Positions 8,202 through 14,957 of a stretch of 29,566 bases of DNA are shown in pieces. The notes below the pieces were generated by a model, which ran no database searches, was not told the origin of the DNA, and worked only from the letters and a program-made list of their open reading frames with translations. Position 1 is the stretch's first letter, and every line of letters starts with the position of its first letter. The DNA lies in contig JASHOI010000781.1 in NCBI GenBank assembly GCA_030041195.1, forward strand, positions 1 to 29,566. The letters run 5' to 3'. Source of the stretch: Streptosporangiaceae bacterium. Lineage in GTDB: Bacteria; Actinomycetota; Actinomycetes; Streptosporangiales; Streptosporangiaceae. Both the position numbers and the translations under genes were made by a program.

Positions 8202-9173
8202 CTAGTGGGGTGGTTCGCGGAACGCCAGGCACACGGCGCGGGCCTGCTCCGACATGGCCTCGATGTCGGCGATGCCGTGCTCGTCGGCCGCGGTGCGGGC
8301 GAGCATGTCGAGGTGCTGGCCGTGGAGTTCGGCCAGCCTGGCCGCCTGCTGCCAGTCCTGGTAGGCGGCGTCCGCCTCGCGGACCTCTGCGGCGTAGCGT
8401 TCCAGCGCCTCGACCCTGGCGGCCAGGCTGGACTCGGCGAGCTGCGCCGCCCGGGCCTGGTCGGCGAGGCGCGCGGCGACGGCCGGGCCCACGACGACCC
8501 TGGTGAACTCGGCTCGCCGCGCGCGCAACCGGGCCTGCTCGCGCAAGGCCACGGCGATGTCCCATTCCTGGTGCGCGAGGGCCGTACTCACCGCGGCCCG
8601 GTCCAGCACGTCGGCCCGGCACACCTGCGACCCGGTGACGGCGTCGGCCGCATCCTGCACGCGCCGCAGCAATATCCGGTCACGTTCGCCGAAGTCGTTG
8701 TCGGTGAGGTAATGCCCGTGGTGGGTGCGCGCGGCCACCTCGGCTGGAACCTTGCCGGTGGGCTGCCCGAACATGGCCACCCGGAAGCCGAAGATCACAA
8801 TGGTGATGATCGTGACGATCTCGGCAACCAGCAGCGCGTAGTGCGACGACGCGCTCTCCCACGGGGTGGCCGCCTGGAGCCCCAGCACCCCGACGGCCAG
8901 CGGCATCGTGCCGAACACGGCGATCATCATCGCCCCGGTGAGGCCGACGGCGGCCCCGTCCACCGTGGCCAGGCGCCTGCCGGGGTCCTTGGGCAGGTAG
9001 TCACGCCGGCGGGCTGGCCGGGCCTGGCAGGCCGGCGTGAGCACGGTGCCGGGCGCGGTCAGCAACCCGCGGTCGGCGGGCGGAATGGCCGGATCGACCA
9101 CCGGCCGCCGCAGCCGCACACTCGCCCAGGTCACGCGATGACCGCCCAGAGCGCCAACGTCCCGATCACCCAT
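8202..9173 (-). CDS. Hypothetical membrane protein, two TM helices and long helical tail
   Basis: A 323-residue protein of no family I recognise. After a basic N-terminal region (about 70 residues) there are two hydrophobic segments at about residues 75-99 and 111-134, followed by roughly 185 residues rich in Ala, Arg, Glu and Gln with heptad-like spacing, suggesting a cytoplasmic helical or coiled-coil domain. The ATG at 9173 is chosen because AGGAG lies about six bases upstream; an in-frame GTG at 9134 is an alternative. It sits between cyp125 and the ltp operon but has no KstR box in its upstream region, so a role in sterol catabolism is not supported by regulation. Confidence 0.65.
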   Translation of the reverse strand: MGDRDVGALGGHRVTWASVRLRRPVVDPAIPPADRGLLTAPGTVLTPACQARPARRRDYLPKDPGRRLATVDGAAVGLTGAMMIAVFGTMPLAVGVLGLQAATPWESASSHYALLVAEIVTIITIVIFGFRVAMFGQPTGKVPAEVAARTHHGHYLTDNDFGERDRILLRRVQDAADAVTGSQVCRADVLDRAAVSTALAHQEWDIAVALREQARLRARRAEFTRVVVGPAVAARLADQARAAQLAESSLAARVEALERYAAEVREADAAYQDWQQAARLAELHGQHLDMLARTAADEHGIADIEAMSEQARAVCLAFREPPH

Positions 9174-9318
9174 CCGCGACTCCTGTCCCCGCGTACCCGA
9201 CAACGACCGCGAAGCCAATTCCTAACCGAGGCGGATTCTCCTAGGGTAACGCCGCCCCCGCGCGCCGCACAGGGACGGTATTCCCCGGCCAGCGGCTTCC
9301 GGACCGCCGCCGGAACCC

Positions 9319-10485
9319 TCAGCCGGCAGTCGCCGCCACCAGCCACATCGAGAAGTACTGGGAGCCGCCGCCGTAGGCGTGGCCGAGCGCGGTCCGGGCG
9401 CCGGGCACCTGGTGCGCGCCGGCCTTGCCCATGACCTGCAGCGCGGCCTCGGCGAACCGGAGCAGGCCGGAGGCCCCGATCGGGTTCGAGCTGAGCACCC
9501 CGCCCGACGGGTTCACCGGGAGCCTGCCGCCGATCTCGGTCTCGCCGGCCTCGGTGAGCCGCCACCCCTCACCCGGCGCGGCAAACCCCAGGTTTTCCAG
9601 CCACATCGGCTCGAACCAGGAAAACGGGACGTAGATCTCGGCGACGTCGATCTGCTCCAGCGGGTCGGTGATGCCCGCCTGTTGCCATAGCGCCGCAGCG
9701 GCGTCGGCGCCGGCCCTGGGGTTGACGTGGTCCTTGCCCGCGAACATCGTCGGCTCGGTGCGCATCGCGGTGGCCCGGATCCAGGCCACCGGGCGGCCGT
9801 CGGCCTGCGCCGCCTCGGCCGCCGCCTGGTCGCCGATGACCACGGCGCACGCGCCGTCCGATGACGGGCAGGTCTCGTCGTAGCGGACCGGATCCCACAG
9901 CATGGGGGAGGCCAGGACCTGCTCCAGCGTGATGTCGGCCTGCTGCAGGTGGGCATATGGGTTCAGGCTCCCGTTGCGCCGGTCCTTGACCGCGACCATC
10001 GCGCCGATGTGCACCGGCGCGCCGCTGCGGCGGATGTACGCCCGGATGTGCGGGGAGAAGTAGCCGCCGGCCCCGGCCAGCACCGGCATGCTGAACGGCG
10101 GGGTGATCGACAGCGCCCACATCGCGTTCGATTCGGATTGCTTCTCGAACGCGACGGCCAGCACCCGCCGGTGCACGCCCGCCTGGACCAGGCTGGCCGC
10201 CACGAGCCCGGTGGCACCGCCGACCGAGCCGGCGGTGTGCACCCGCAGCAGCGGCTTGCCCACCGCGCCGAGCGCGTCCGCGAGGTAGAGCTCGGGCATC
10301 ATCACGCCCTCGAACAGGTCGGGCGCCTTTCCGACCACGACCGCGTCGATGCCGGCCGCGGTGGTGCCCGCGTCGGCGAGCGCCCGGCTCACCGCCTCGC
10401 GGCACAGTCCGGCGATCGAGACGTCGGTCCGCCGCGAGCGGTGCCGGGTCTGGCCCACGCCGAGGACGGCCGCCCTGTGCTTCAT
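9319..10485 (-). CDS. ltp3: SCP2-thiolase-like steroid side-chain aldolase, Ltp3-like
   Basis: A 388-residue thiolase-superfamily protein of the lipid-transfer/SCP2 type, with the N-terminal AVLGVGQTRHRS segment and VNPSGGVLSSNPIGASG near the C-terminus. The nucleophilic Cys of true thiolases is absent (TAGS, residues 84-87) and the catalytic His of the GHP loop is Asn334. This is the pattern of Ltp2/Ltp3/Ltp4 aldol-lyases, which perform retro-aldol cleavage of hydroxylated steroid-CoA side chains rather than thiolysis. Its ATG overlaps the stop of the ltp4-like gene (ATGA), and a DUF35 partner lies upstream, the same order as in mycobacterial Rv3521-ltp4-ltp3. In Rhodococcus, Ltp3 and Ltp4 serve C-24-branched sterols. 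Confidence 0.82.
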   Translation of the reverse strand: MKHRAAVLGVGQTRHRSRRTDVSIAGLCREAVSRALADAGTTAAGIDAVVVGKAPDLFEGVMMPELYLADALGAVGKPLLRVHTAGSVGGATGLVAASLVQAGVHRRVLAVAFEKQSESNAMWALSITPPFSMPVLAGAGGYFSPHIRAYIRRSGAPVHIGAMVAVKDRRNGSLNPYAHLQQADITLEQVLASPMLWDPVRYDETCPSSDGACAVVIGDQAAAEAAQADGRPVAWIRATAMRTEPTMFAGKDHVNPRAGADAAAALWQQAGITDPLEQIDVAEIYVPFSWFEPMWLENLGFAAPGEGWRLTEAGETEIGGRLPVNPSGGVLSSNPIGASGLLRFAEAALQVMGKAGAHQVPGARTALGHAYGGGSQYFSMWLVAATAG

Positions 10486-11534
10486 CGGGCCTCCATCACG
10501 CAGACGAGGTTCTGCTGCAGAGCCGGGCCACTGGTCGCGTGGGCGAGCGCGCGGCCGGCCCGGCCGGACATGATCTCCTTCGCGGCCCACCCGATCCGGG
10601 CCAGCCCAGCGGCGAACATGGGGTTGCCGCAGAGCACGCCGCCCGAGGGGTTGACGCGCACGTCGTCACCGAGGCCGAGCGCGCCGCGCAGCAGGATCTC
10701 CTGGTGGGTGAATGGCGCGTGCAGCTCGGCGACCTGCACGCCATCCGCTCCGGCCGCGCGCCCGGCCGCGGTCGCTGACGGCGCCGTGGTCAGGTCCCGC
10801 GCCCCCAGCGCCGCCGAGTCGATCCGGTGCTCGAAGCCGGTGATCCAGGCGGGCCGCTGGCACAGCTCGCTGGCCCGCCGCGCCGAGGCCAGGATCACGA
10901 CCGCGGCTCCGTCGCCGACCGGCGCGCAGTCGTGCGCGCGGAGCGGGTCGGCGACGTAGGGCTGGCGGAGCAGTTTCTCGGCCGGCACCTCACCGGAAAG
11001 CTGCGCCCGGGGGTTCCCGGCGGCCGCTGCCCTGCTGCGCGCCGCCACCTCGGCCATCTCGGCCTCGCTCCACAGCCCGGCCTCGATCCCGAGCCTGGCC
11101 TGCAGCGCGGCGATGCTCACCGAGTCCGGCCACAGCGGCGCGAGCAGGTACGGGTCAAGCTGCAGCGCGAGCACCCGCCGCAGCTCTCCGGCCGACGACT
11201 TGCCGAACCCGTACGCCAGCGCGATGTCCGCGTCGCCGGTGAGGATCTTCACCCATGCCTCGTACAGCGCCCAGGCGCCGTCCATCTCCACGTGAGACTC
11301 GGCGACCGGCGGGAACGCCCCGATCGCGTCCACGGCCGAGACGAACGAGAACGCCCGGCCGGCCAGGTAGTCCGACGAGCCCGAGCACCAGAAGCCGATG
11401 TCGCCCTTGGCCAGGCCGGTGCTCTGCAGCACCTCGGCGAAGATCGGAACGAGCATCTCAACGCCGTTGGTCGTGCCGTCGCTCGCTCGGGCGACGGGGG
11501 ACTGGGCAAAGCCGATGACGGCGACGTCGGTCAC
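10482..11534 (-). CDS. ltp4: SCP2-thiolase-like steroid side-chain aldolase, Ltp4-like
   Basis: A 350-residue paralogue-type partner of the following Ltp3-like protein. It begins TDVAVIGFAQSPVAR and contains SHVEMDGAWALYEAW, a PVGDGAAVVILAS segment, and VNPSGGVLCGNPMFAAG, where the thiolase His is Asn304. Ltp4 and Ltp3 probably form a hetero-oligomeric aldolase with the DUF35 protein. The GTG start at 11534 follows AAAGGA about ten bases upstream and lies 13 bases after the DUF35 stop, while its own stop overlaps the ltp3 ATG, so the three genes form one operon under the KstR-like boxes at 12523 and 12591. Confidence 0.82.
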   Translation of the reverse strand: MTDVAVIGFAQSPVARASDGTTNGVEMLVPIFAEVLQSTGLAKGDIGFWCSGSSDYLAGRAFSFVSAVDAIGAFPPVAESHVEMDGAWALYEAWVKILTGDADIALAYGFGKSSAGELRRVLALQLDPYLLAPLWPDSVSIAALQARLGIEAGLWSEAEMAEVAARSRAAAAGNPRAQLSGEVPAEKLLRQPYVADPLRAHDCAPVGDGAAVVILASARRASELCQRPAWITGFEHRIDSAALGARDLTTAPSATAAGRAAGADGVQVAELHAPFTHQEILLRGALGLGDDVRVNPSGGVLCGNPMFAAGLARIGWAAKEIMSGRAGRALAHATSGPALQQNLVCVMEAR

Positions 11535-11547
11535 TGCGGCCCGTCCT

Positions 11548-12513
11548 TTACAGATGGTGAGCGTAGCTCTGATAAGGCGCGTCGGGCTCGCCGGTCGGGC
11601 GGAAGTGGTCGATGTTCTCCAGCGTCGTTCCCCATTCCTCGCGCGGCTTCCAGACCGCCTGCACCCGCATCCCCATCCGCACCTCGTCCGGGTCGCAGCC
11701 CAGGATGAGGTGCTGGAACGGGATGTCGGCCCCCTCCAGCAGCACCGAGGCGGCCACGTAAGGTGCGGCCACCCGCTGCCCGGGGTAATCGACGTTGACC
11801 ACGCAGAACGTGGTGACGATGCCATGATCGGGCAGCTCCACCTCGCCGGCGGTCGGCACGCCGTCGGTGGGGCAGGCCCCGCGCGGCGGAATGTAGACCT
11901 TGCCGCAGGCCGGGCAGCGCTGCGCCAGCAGCCGCCCGTCGGCCAGCCCGCGCAGGAACCGGCTCTCCTCGGGCGACGCGGTGTGCTCGTAATGCAGCCG
12001 CACCGGCGCCGTCATCATCGCCACCGGCTCCGGCGGGCCCGCCTCGTCCGCGGCTGGCGCGTCTGCTTCCGGCGCATCGGACAGGGGCTCGAAGCACGCG
12101 ATATCCCGGATCTCCCCGGCCCGGTGCTCGGCCCACCGCGGCCTGACCCGCATCCCGGTGTGGATCTGCGCCGGCGACCCGGCGTCGACGGCGTGCAGCA
12201 TCGCGGTGTCCGCGCGATCGAGGCGGATCAGCGCCCACGCGAACGGGTGCGTCAGCGGCTGGCCCTCGAGCGGCTGCGGCGCCCACGACCAGCTCGTGAC
12301 GGTGCCCTCGGGGCCGACCGGCACCAGCTCGTCCGGCGGGTCGAACGTCACCGGGTCAAACTCGAACGGCGGGGCGTGCACCCGGCCGTCGGAGCTGCGC
12401 GAGCCGAGGATCCGCCGGTCGGCCAGGGCCGCCATGAACCGGCTCAGCGTCGGGCCGAGCGAGCGGGTGTAGTCGAAGCCGATCTCCAGGGGGGCGCGCA
12501 GCGGCTGGGTCAC
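11548..12513 (-). CDS. Tandem DUF35 (OB-fold / zinc ribbon) partner of Ltp3/Ltp4
   Basis: A 321-residue protein built of two DUF35-like halves (about 15-140 and 175-315). The C-terminal half has a zinc-ribbon-like motif with Cys200, Cys203 and Cys214; the usual fourth Cys position is Asp217. The N-terminal half has the OB-fold pattern (GTVTSWSW, MRVRPRWAEH) but no ribbon cysteines. DUF35 proteins bind and stabilise thiolase-like aldolases and help deliver acyl-CoA. It is equivalent in position to mycobacterial Rv3521, the first gene of the DUF35-ltp4-ltp3 operon. The start is GTG at 12513, only nine bases from a KstR-like box, so transcription may start very close to or at the start codon. 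Confidence 0.82.
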   Translation of the reverse strand: MTQPLRAPLEIGFDYTRSLGPTLSRFMAALADRRILGSRSSDGRVHAPPFEFDPVTFDPPDELVPVGPEGTVTSWSWAPQPLEGQPLTHPFAWALIRLDRADTAMLHAVDAGSPAQIHTGMRVRPRWAEHRAGEIRDIACFEPLSDAPEADAPAADEAGPPEPVAMMTAPVRLHYEHTASPEESRFLRGLADGRLLAQRCPACGKVYIPPRGACPTDGVPTAGEVELPDHGIVTTFCVVNVDYPGQRVAAPYVAASVLLEGADIPFQHLILGCDPDEVRMGMRVQAVWKPREEWGTTLENIDHFRPTGEPDAPYQSYAHHL

Positions 12514-12522
12514 GGTTCAGAG

Positions 12523-12536
12523 TGAAACACGTTTCT
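12523..12536. promoter_or_regulatory. KstR-like operator upstream of DUF35-ltp4-ltp3
   Basis: TGAAACACGTTTCT matches TnnAACnnGTTnnA at all fixed positions but the last (T for A). It starts ten bases upstream of the DUF35 GTG. Confidence 0.65.
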
Positions 12537-12590
12537 TTGCCGTCCAGCAACAGCAGCAGCTGCCCAGCACGGCACCGCCATCAGCAAGAG

Positions 12591-12604
12591 CAGAACTTGT
12601 TCTA
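12591..12604. promoter_or_regulatory. Second KstR-like operator in the 12.5 kb gap
   Basis: CAGAACTTGTTCTA matches the KstR box except for C at the first position. It lies 54 bases from the preceding box; it may act on the same leftward promoter or on a rightward transcript. Confidence 0.55.
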
Positions 12605-12684
12605 GTTCTGCACGTGTTTCCGGCGCCGTGGGTGCAGATCACACAGCGCTGCTGCCGTCTGCGGAAGCCTGGGTCTCAATGTTA

Positions 12685-12705
12685 GTTGACCGATCGTCGG
12701 TCAAC
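12685..12705. promoter_or_regulatory. Perfect inverted repeat, TetR-type operator candidate
   Basis: GTTGACCGA and TCGGTCAAC are perfect 9-bp arms around a 3-base centre. Palindromes of this length and sequence type are common TetR-family operators. It overlaps the -35 element and most of the spacer of the promoter at 12686-12714. The TetR gene at 13926 is the natural candidate, but any link is inferred. Confidence 0.65.
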
Positions 12706-12714
12706 GAATATGCT
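12686..12714 (+). promoter_or_regulatory. Sigma-70-like rightward promoter overlapped by operator
   Basis: A -35 TTGACC (12686-12691), a 17-base spacer and a -10 TATGCT (12709-12714) form a good housekeeping promoter. The predicted start is near 12721, exactly where an ATG begins an 18-codon ORF (12721-12777), suggesting a leaderless transcript. Confidence 0.6.
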
Positions 12715-12720
12715 TGCCTC

Positions 12721-12777
12721 ATGCTGAACATCTGCGGTGTGACCCGGCACCGCGGGCTGCCATCGAGGAGGAGTTGA
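12721..12777 (+). CDS. Leaderless 18-codon ORF
   Basis: An ATG stands at the predicted transcription start of the promoter just upstream, and the frame reads 18 codons (MLNICGVTRHRGLPSRRS) to a TGA one base before the next ATG at 12779. It overlaps the GGAGGAG that serves that ATG, as seen in leader peptides or translational couplers. There is no residue run pointing to attenuation by a specific amino acid. It is real only if the promoter is real. Confidence 0.25.
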   Translation: MLNICGVTRHRGLPSRRS

Positions 12778-12778
12778 G

Positions 12779-12949
12779 ATGATCTTCAGGTCACCCCTGG
12801 TGCCGTTGGTAACGGCGCCGCGACGACGCCCGGTTGGTCATGAGCCGATCGCGATGGCCGGCGCGTTCTCGCTGGCCGGGCGGCGGGCCCTGTTGCGGGG
12901 ACGTTTTCCGTTCGTCTGGTACTGGAAAGCTCCGAGCCGGCCGTGCTGA
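12779..12949 (+). CDS. Short hypothetical ORF (possibly a gene remnant)
   Basis: A 56-residue frame starts at ATG 12779 behind a strong GGAGGAG ribosome site (12767-12773). Its first residues, MIFRSPL, resemble the start of actinobacterial AMP-dependent CoA ligases, but the following sequence is basic and carries no ligase motif, and the frame stops after 56 codons. It may be a decayed ligase start, a genuine small protein or chance. Nothing else gene-like is visible between 12950 and 13048. Confidence 0.3.
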   Translation: MIFRSPLVPLVTAPRRRPVGHEPIAMAGAFSLAGRRALLRGRFPFVWYWKAPSRPC

Positions 12950-13010
12950 CGGCCATCGCCGTGACCAGGTTCGGCTCGCAGAAGTAGCGGCGCGCTCCGG
13001 CTGGTGTGCC

Positions 13011-13016
13011 TAAAAT
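13011..13016 (+). promoter_or_regulatory. Possible -10 element for the methyltransferase-tetR pair
   Basis: TAAAAT is an isolated AT-rich hexamer 33 bases before the methyltransferase ATG. No good -35 is visible upstream, so this is weak. Confidence 0.3.
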
Positions 13017-13048
13017 GAACGGACATCCGCTTTTTAAGGAGGCCGCCG

Positions 13049-13924
13049 ATGCGTGCCGGACAGCCGAGCCGGACCGCCCGCCAGAACGCGCTGTTCCGGG
13101 CGCTCGAGGCGCGCCGGCCGCCATCTGATCGGGTGGCCGACGACCAGCTGGCGGTCAGGTTCCTCACCCCCGAGTTCCGGCTGCTGGCCGAGGCGGCCCG
13201 GATGCCGCCCGCCCGCCGCCTGATCGAGTCGGTGATCGACCATCGCTGGCCCGCCGCGCGCGGCGGCGTGGTCGCGCGCACCCGGCTGATCGATGAGCGG
13301 ATCACGGCGGCGCTGCCCGGGGTGGAGCAGGCCCTGATCCTTGGCGCCGGATTCGATACCCGCGCCTATCGCCTGGCACGGCTGCGCGAGGTCCCGGTGT
13401 TTGAGGTGGACCACCCGGCCACCCAGGAGGCCAAGCAGCGCATCCTGCTGCGTGCCGCCGGGCGGATCCCGGCCAACGTGACGTTCGTGCCGGTCGTGTT
13501 CGGCGCCGACGACCCGGCCGCGGAACTGGCCGGCCACGGGTTCGTGACCGGCGCGCCGACCCTGGTGCTGTGGGAAGGCGTCACCAACTACCTCGACTCG
13601 GCATCGGTGGACGCCACGTTCAGGTTCCTGGCCGCCGCGGTCGCGCCCGGCTCACCGGTCCTGTTCACCTACGTGGACCGGGCGATGCTCGATGGATCGG
13701 TCTTCTTCGAGGGCGCCACGACCACATTGCGCGCGGTACGGCGAGTCGGCGAGCCGCTCACGTTCGGGCTGAATCCCGAACAGGTGCCGGGCTACCTGGC
13801 CGACCGCGGCTTCGGGCTGGAATCGGACACCGTGGTCCGCGACGCGGCGCAGCGCTTCTACCCGGCCGGTGCCTGCCCGAGCGCCCCGGCCTACTACCAC
13901 GTGGTCGAGTCGAGGCGGGCCTGA
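13049..13924 (+). CDS. SAM-dependent methyltransferase, TIGR00027 / leucine carboxyl methyltransferase-like
   Basis: A 291-residue class I methyltransferase. The SAM-binding strand and loop read QALILGAGFDTRAYRL (residues 94-109), followed by FEVDHPATQEAKQ (118-130) with the acidic residue for the SAM ribose, and LWEGVTNYL. This layout is that of the TIGR00027 family, abundant in mycobacteria and streptomycetes, whose substrates are mostly unknown; LCM relatives methylate carboxyl groups. AAGGAGG seven bases before the ATG fixes the start. The tetR gene follows after a single base, so the two are co-transcribed, and the enzyme may be controlled by or modify the ligand system sensed by that regulator. 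Confidence 0.85.
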   Translation: MRAGQPSRTARQNALFRALEARRPPSDRVADDQLAVRFLTPEFRLLAEAARMPPARRLIESVIDHRWPAARGGVVARTRLIDERITAALPGVEQALILGAGFDTRAYRLARLREVPVFEVDHPATQEAKQRILLRAAGRIPANVTFVPVVFGADDPAAELAGHGFVTGAPTLVLWEGVTNYLDSASVDATFRFLAAAVAPGSPVLFTYVDRAMLDGSVFFEGATTTLRAVRRVGEPLTFGLNPEQVPGYLADRGFGLESDTVVRDAAQRFYPAGACPSAPAYYHVVESRRA

Positions 13925-13925
13925 G

Positions 13926-14546
13926 ATGCCCCGTGTGGCCGAGAGCTACCTGCGGTCACGGCGGCGTCAGATCATGGACGCCGCGATCAGGTGCTTTGCC
14001 AGGGAGGGCTTCCACCGCACCACGATGCAGCAGATCGTCAGCGAGACCGGGCTGAGTGCCGGGGCCATCTACCGGTACTTCAGGTCCAAGGAAGACATCG
14101 TGGCGGCGATCGCCGCCGAGCACCACGCGGCCGAGGCCGCCGCCTTCGCCGAGGTGAGCACCGGCGACGACGTCGGCGCCGCCCTGCGTCACCTGGCCGG
14201 TGTCTCGCTCGGGCGGCTGGCCGACCCCGAGGAGCAGCAGTGGCGCCGGGTCACGGTCCAGGTGTGGGGAGAAGCCCTGCGCGACGAGCGGATCATGGGC
14301 ATCGTCCGTGGCGGCATCGACGAGCCGGTCGCGATCCTGGCCGCGCTGATGCGGCGCGGGCAGCGCGACGGCACCCTGCCGCGTGACCTCGACCCGGAGG
14401 GCGCCGCGCGGGTCTGCGCGTCGATCTTCCAGGGCCTGGTGCTGCAGCAGGCGTGGGACCCGAAGCTCGACGTCGACGGCTACATCGCCGCCGTTCTCAC
14501 GCTGATCGGCGCGCTCGTCCGGCCGGCGCGGCAGCCGGACGCCTAG
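13926..14546 (+). CDS. TetR-family transcriptional regulator
   Basis: A 206-residue protein with an N-terminal TetR DNA-binding domain: IMDAAIRCFAREGFHRTTMQQIV followed by the recognition helix LSAGAIYRYFRSKEDI (about residues 43-58). The C-terminal half is helical and divergent, as expected for ligand-binding domains of this family. Its ATG lies one base after the methyltransferase stop, so the two genes are coupled. The perfect palindrome at 12685-12705 is a candidate binding site about 1.2 kb upstream. It is not obviously KstR; its N-terminus and context give no evidence that it controls the sterol genes, though this cannot be excluded. Confidence 0.85.
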   Translation: MPRVAESYLRSRRRQIMDAAIRCFAREGFHRTTMQQIVSETGLSAGAIYRYFRSKEDIVAAIAAEHHAAEAAAFAEVSTGDDVGAALRHLAGVSLGRLADPEEQQWRRVTVQVWGEALRDERIMGIVRGGIDEPVAILAALMRRGQRDGTLPRDLDPEGAARVCASIFQGLVLQQAWDPKLDVDGYIAAVLTLIGALVRPARQPDA

Positions 14547-14556
14547 ACCGCCCGGC

Positions 14557-14793
14557 TCACCACACCCACGGCTCGCGGTCCGGCCCGGGCGGCATCGTGC
14601 GGCGTGGCATTGCCTCGCTAGCGAGCCGGTCGGCCTCGGCCTGGGCGCGGGCGGTCTGGGCCTGCCAGTACCGCACCTTCCGCTGCATCTGCTGCTGGGA
14701 GCGCGAGACCAGGGCCAGCGTGCCGACCATGGTCACGCACCAGCCGAGAAACAGCCCCAGGATGACACCGGCCATCACCGCGATGCCGGTCAC
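14557..14793 (-). CDS. Small single-pass membrane protein with coiled-coil tail
   Basis: A 78-residue frame starting at GTG 14793, preceded by GGAG about eight bases upstream. A hydrophobic segment covers about residues 5-28 (VILGLFLGWCVTMVGTLAL), followed by a charged helical stretch rich in Gln, Arg and Ala (QQQMQRKVRYWQAQTARAQ) and a proline-rich C-terminus. No family is recognised. It is divergent from the GntR operon and converges with tetR, with a 10-bp gap. Upstream in-frame codons exist but carry no start with a ribosome site. Confidence 0.5.
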   Translation of the reverse strand: MTGIAVMAGVILGLFLGWCVTMVGTLALVSRSQQQMQRKVRYWQAQTARAQAEADRLASEAMPRRTMPPGPDREPWVW

Positions 14794-14897
14794 GGTTCCA
14801 ACTCCATGATCTTCTCCGATGCTGACGGAGCGGATGAGAGTTCTCAGCCCGACCGGGGCGAGGGCTGGTGCTGGTCCGGGGATTGGCCTACGATGTT

Positions 14898-14918
14898 CCG
14901 TAGTCCAACGATCTACGG
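14898..14918. promoter_or_regulatory. Inverted repeat CCGTAG-N9-CTACGG upstream of gntR
   Basis: Perfect 6-bp arms spaced by nine bases lie just before the tandem GntR-type boxes. It could be a further operator or a hairpin in the leader. Confidence 0.35.
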
Positions 14919-14922
14919 TCGA

Positions 14923-14947
14923 TTGTTCAACAATAATTGTTAGACAA
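14923..14947. promoter_or_regulatory. Two tandem FadR/FCD-type GntR operators
   Basis: TTGTTCAACAA (14923-14933) and TTGTTAGACAA (14937-14947) both fit TnGTnnnACnA, the half-site layout of FadR-subfamily GntR regulators. They are 14 bp apart and the second ends ten bases before the gntR ATG, indicating autoregulation and control of the 5-oxoprolinase operon. Confidence 0.65.
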
Positions 14948-14957
14948 GGGAGCAATC

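Noticed and set aside
7251..9434. A 727-codon plus-strand frame across cyp125, the hairpins and the membrane protein gene
   Set aside because: It runs in a shifted frame of cyp125 and antisense to the next gene, and the translation is low-complexity Arg/Gly/Pro.
12605..12622. A third KstR-like box next to 12591-12604
   Set aside because: The best alignment on the reverse strand misses three fixed positions, including the GTT core.
12721..12777. Amino-acid attenuator (for example cysteine-responsive) leader peptide
   Set aside because: There is only one Cys and no run of any single regulatory residue, and no biosynthetic or sulfur gene follows.
12786..13305. Minus-strand frames over the methyltransferase start and upstream gap
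   Set aside because: Composition is shadow-like, and they oppose a gene with a clear ribosome site and SAM motif.
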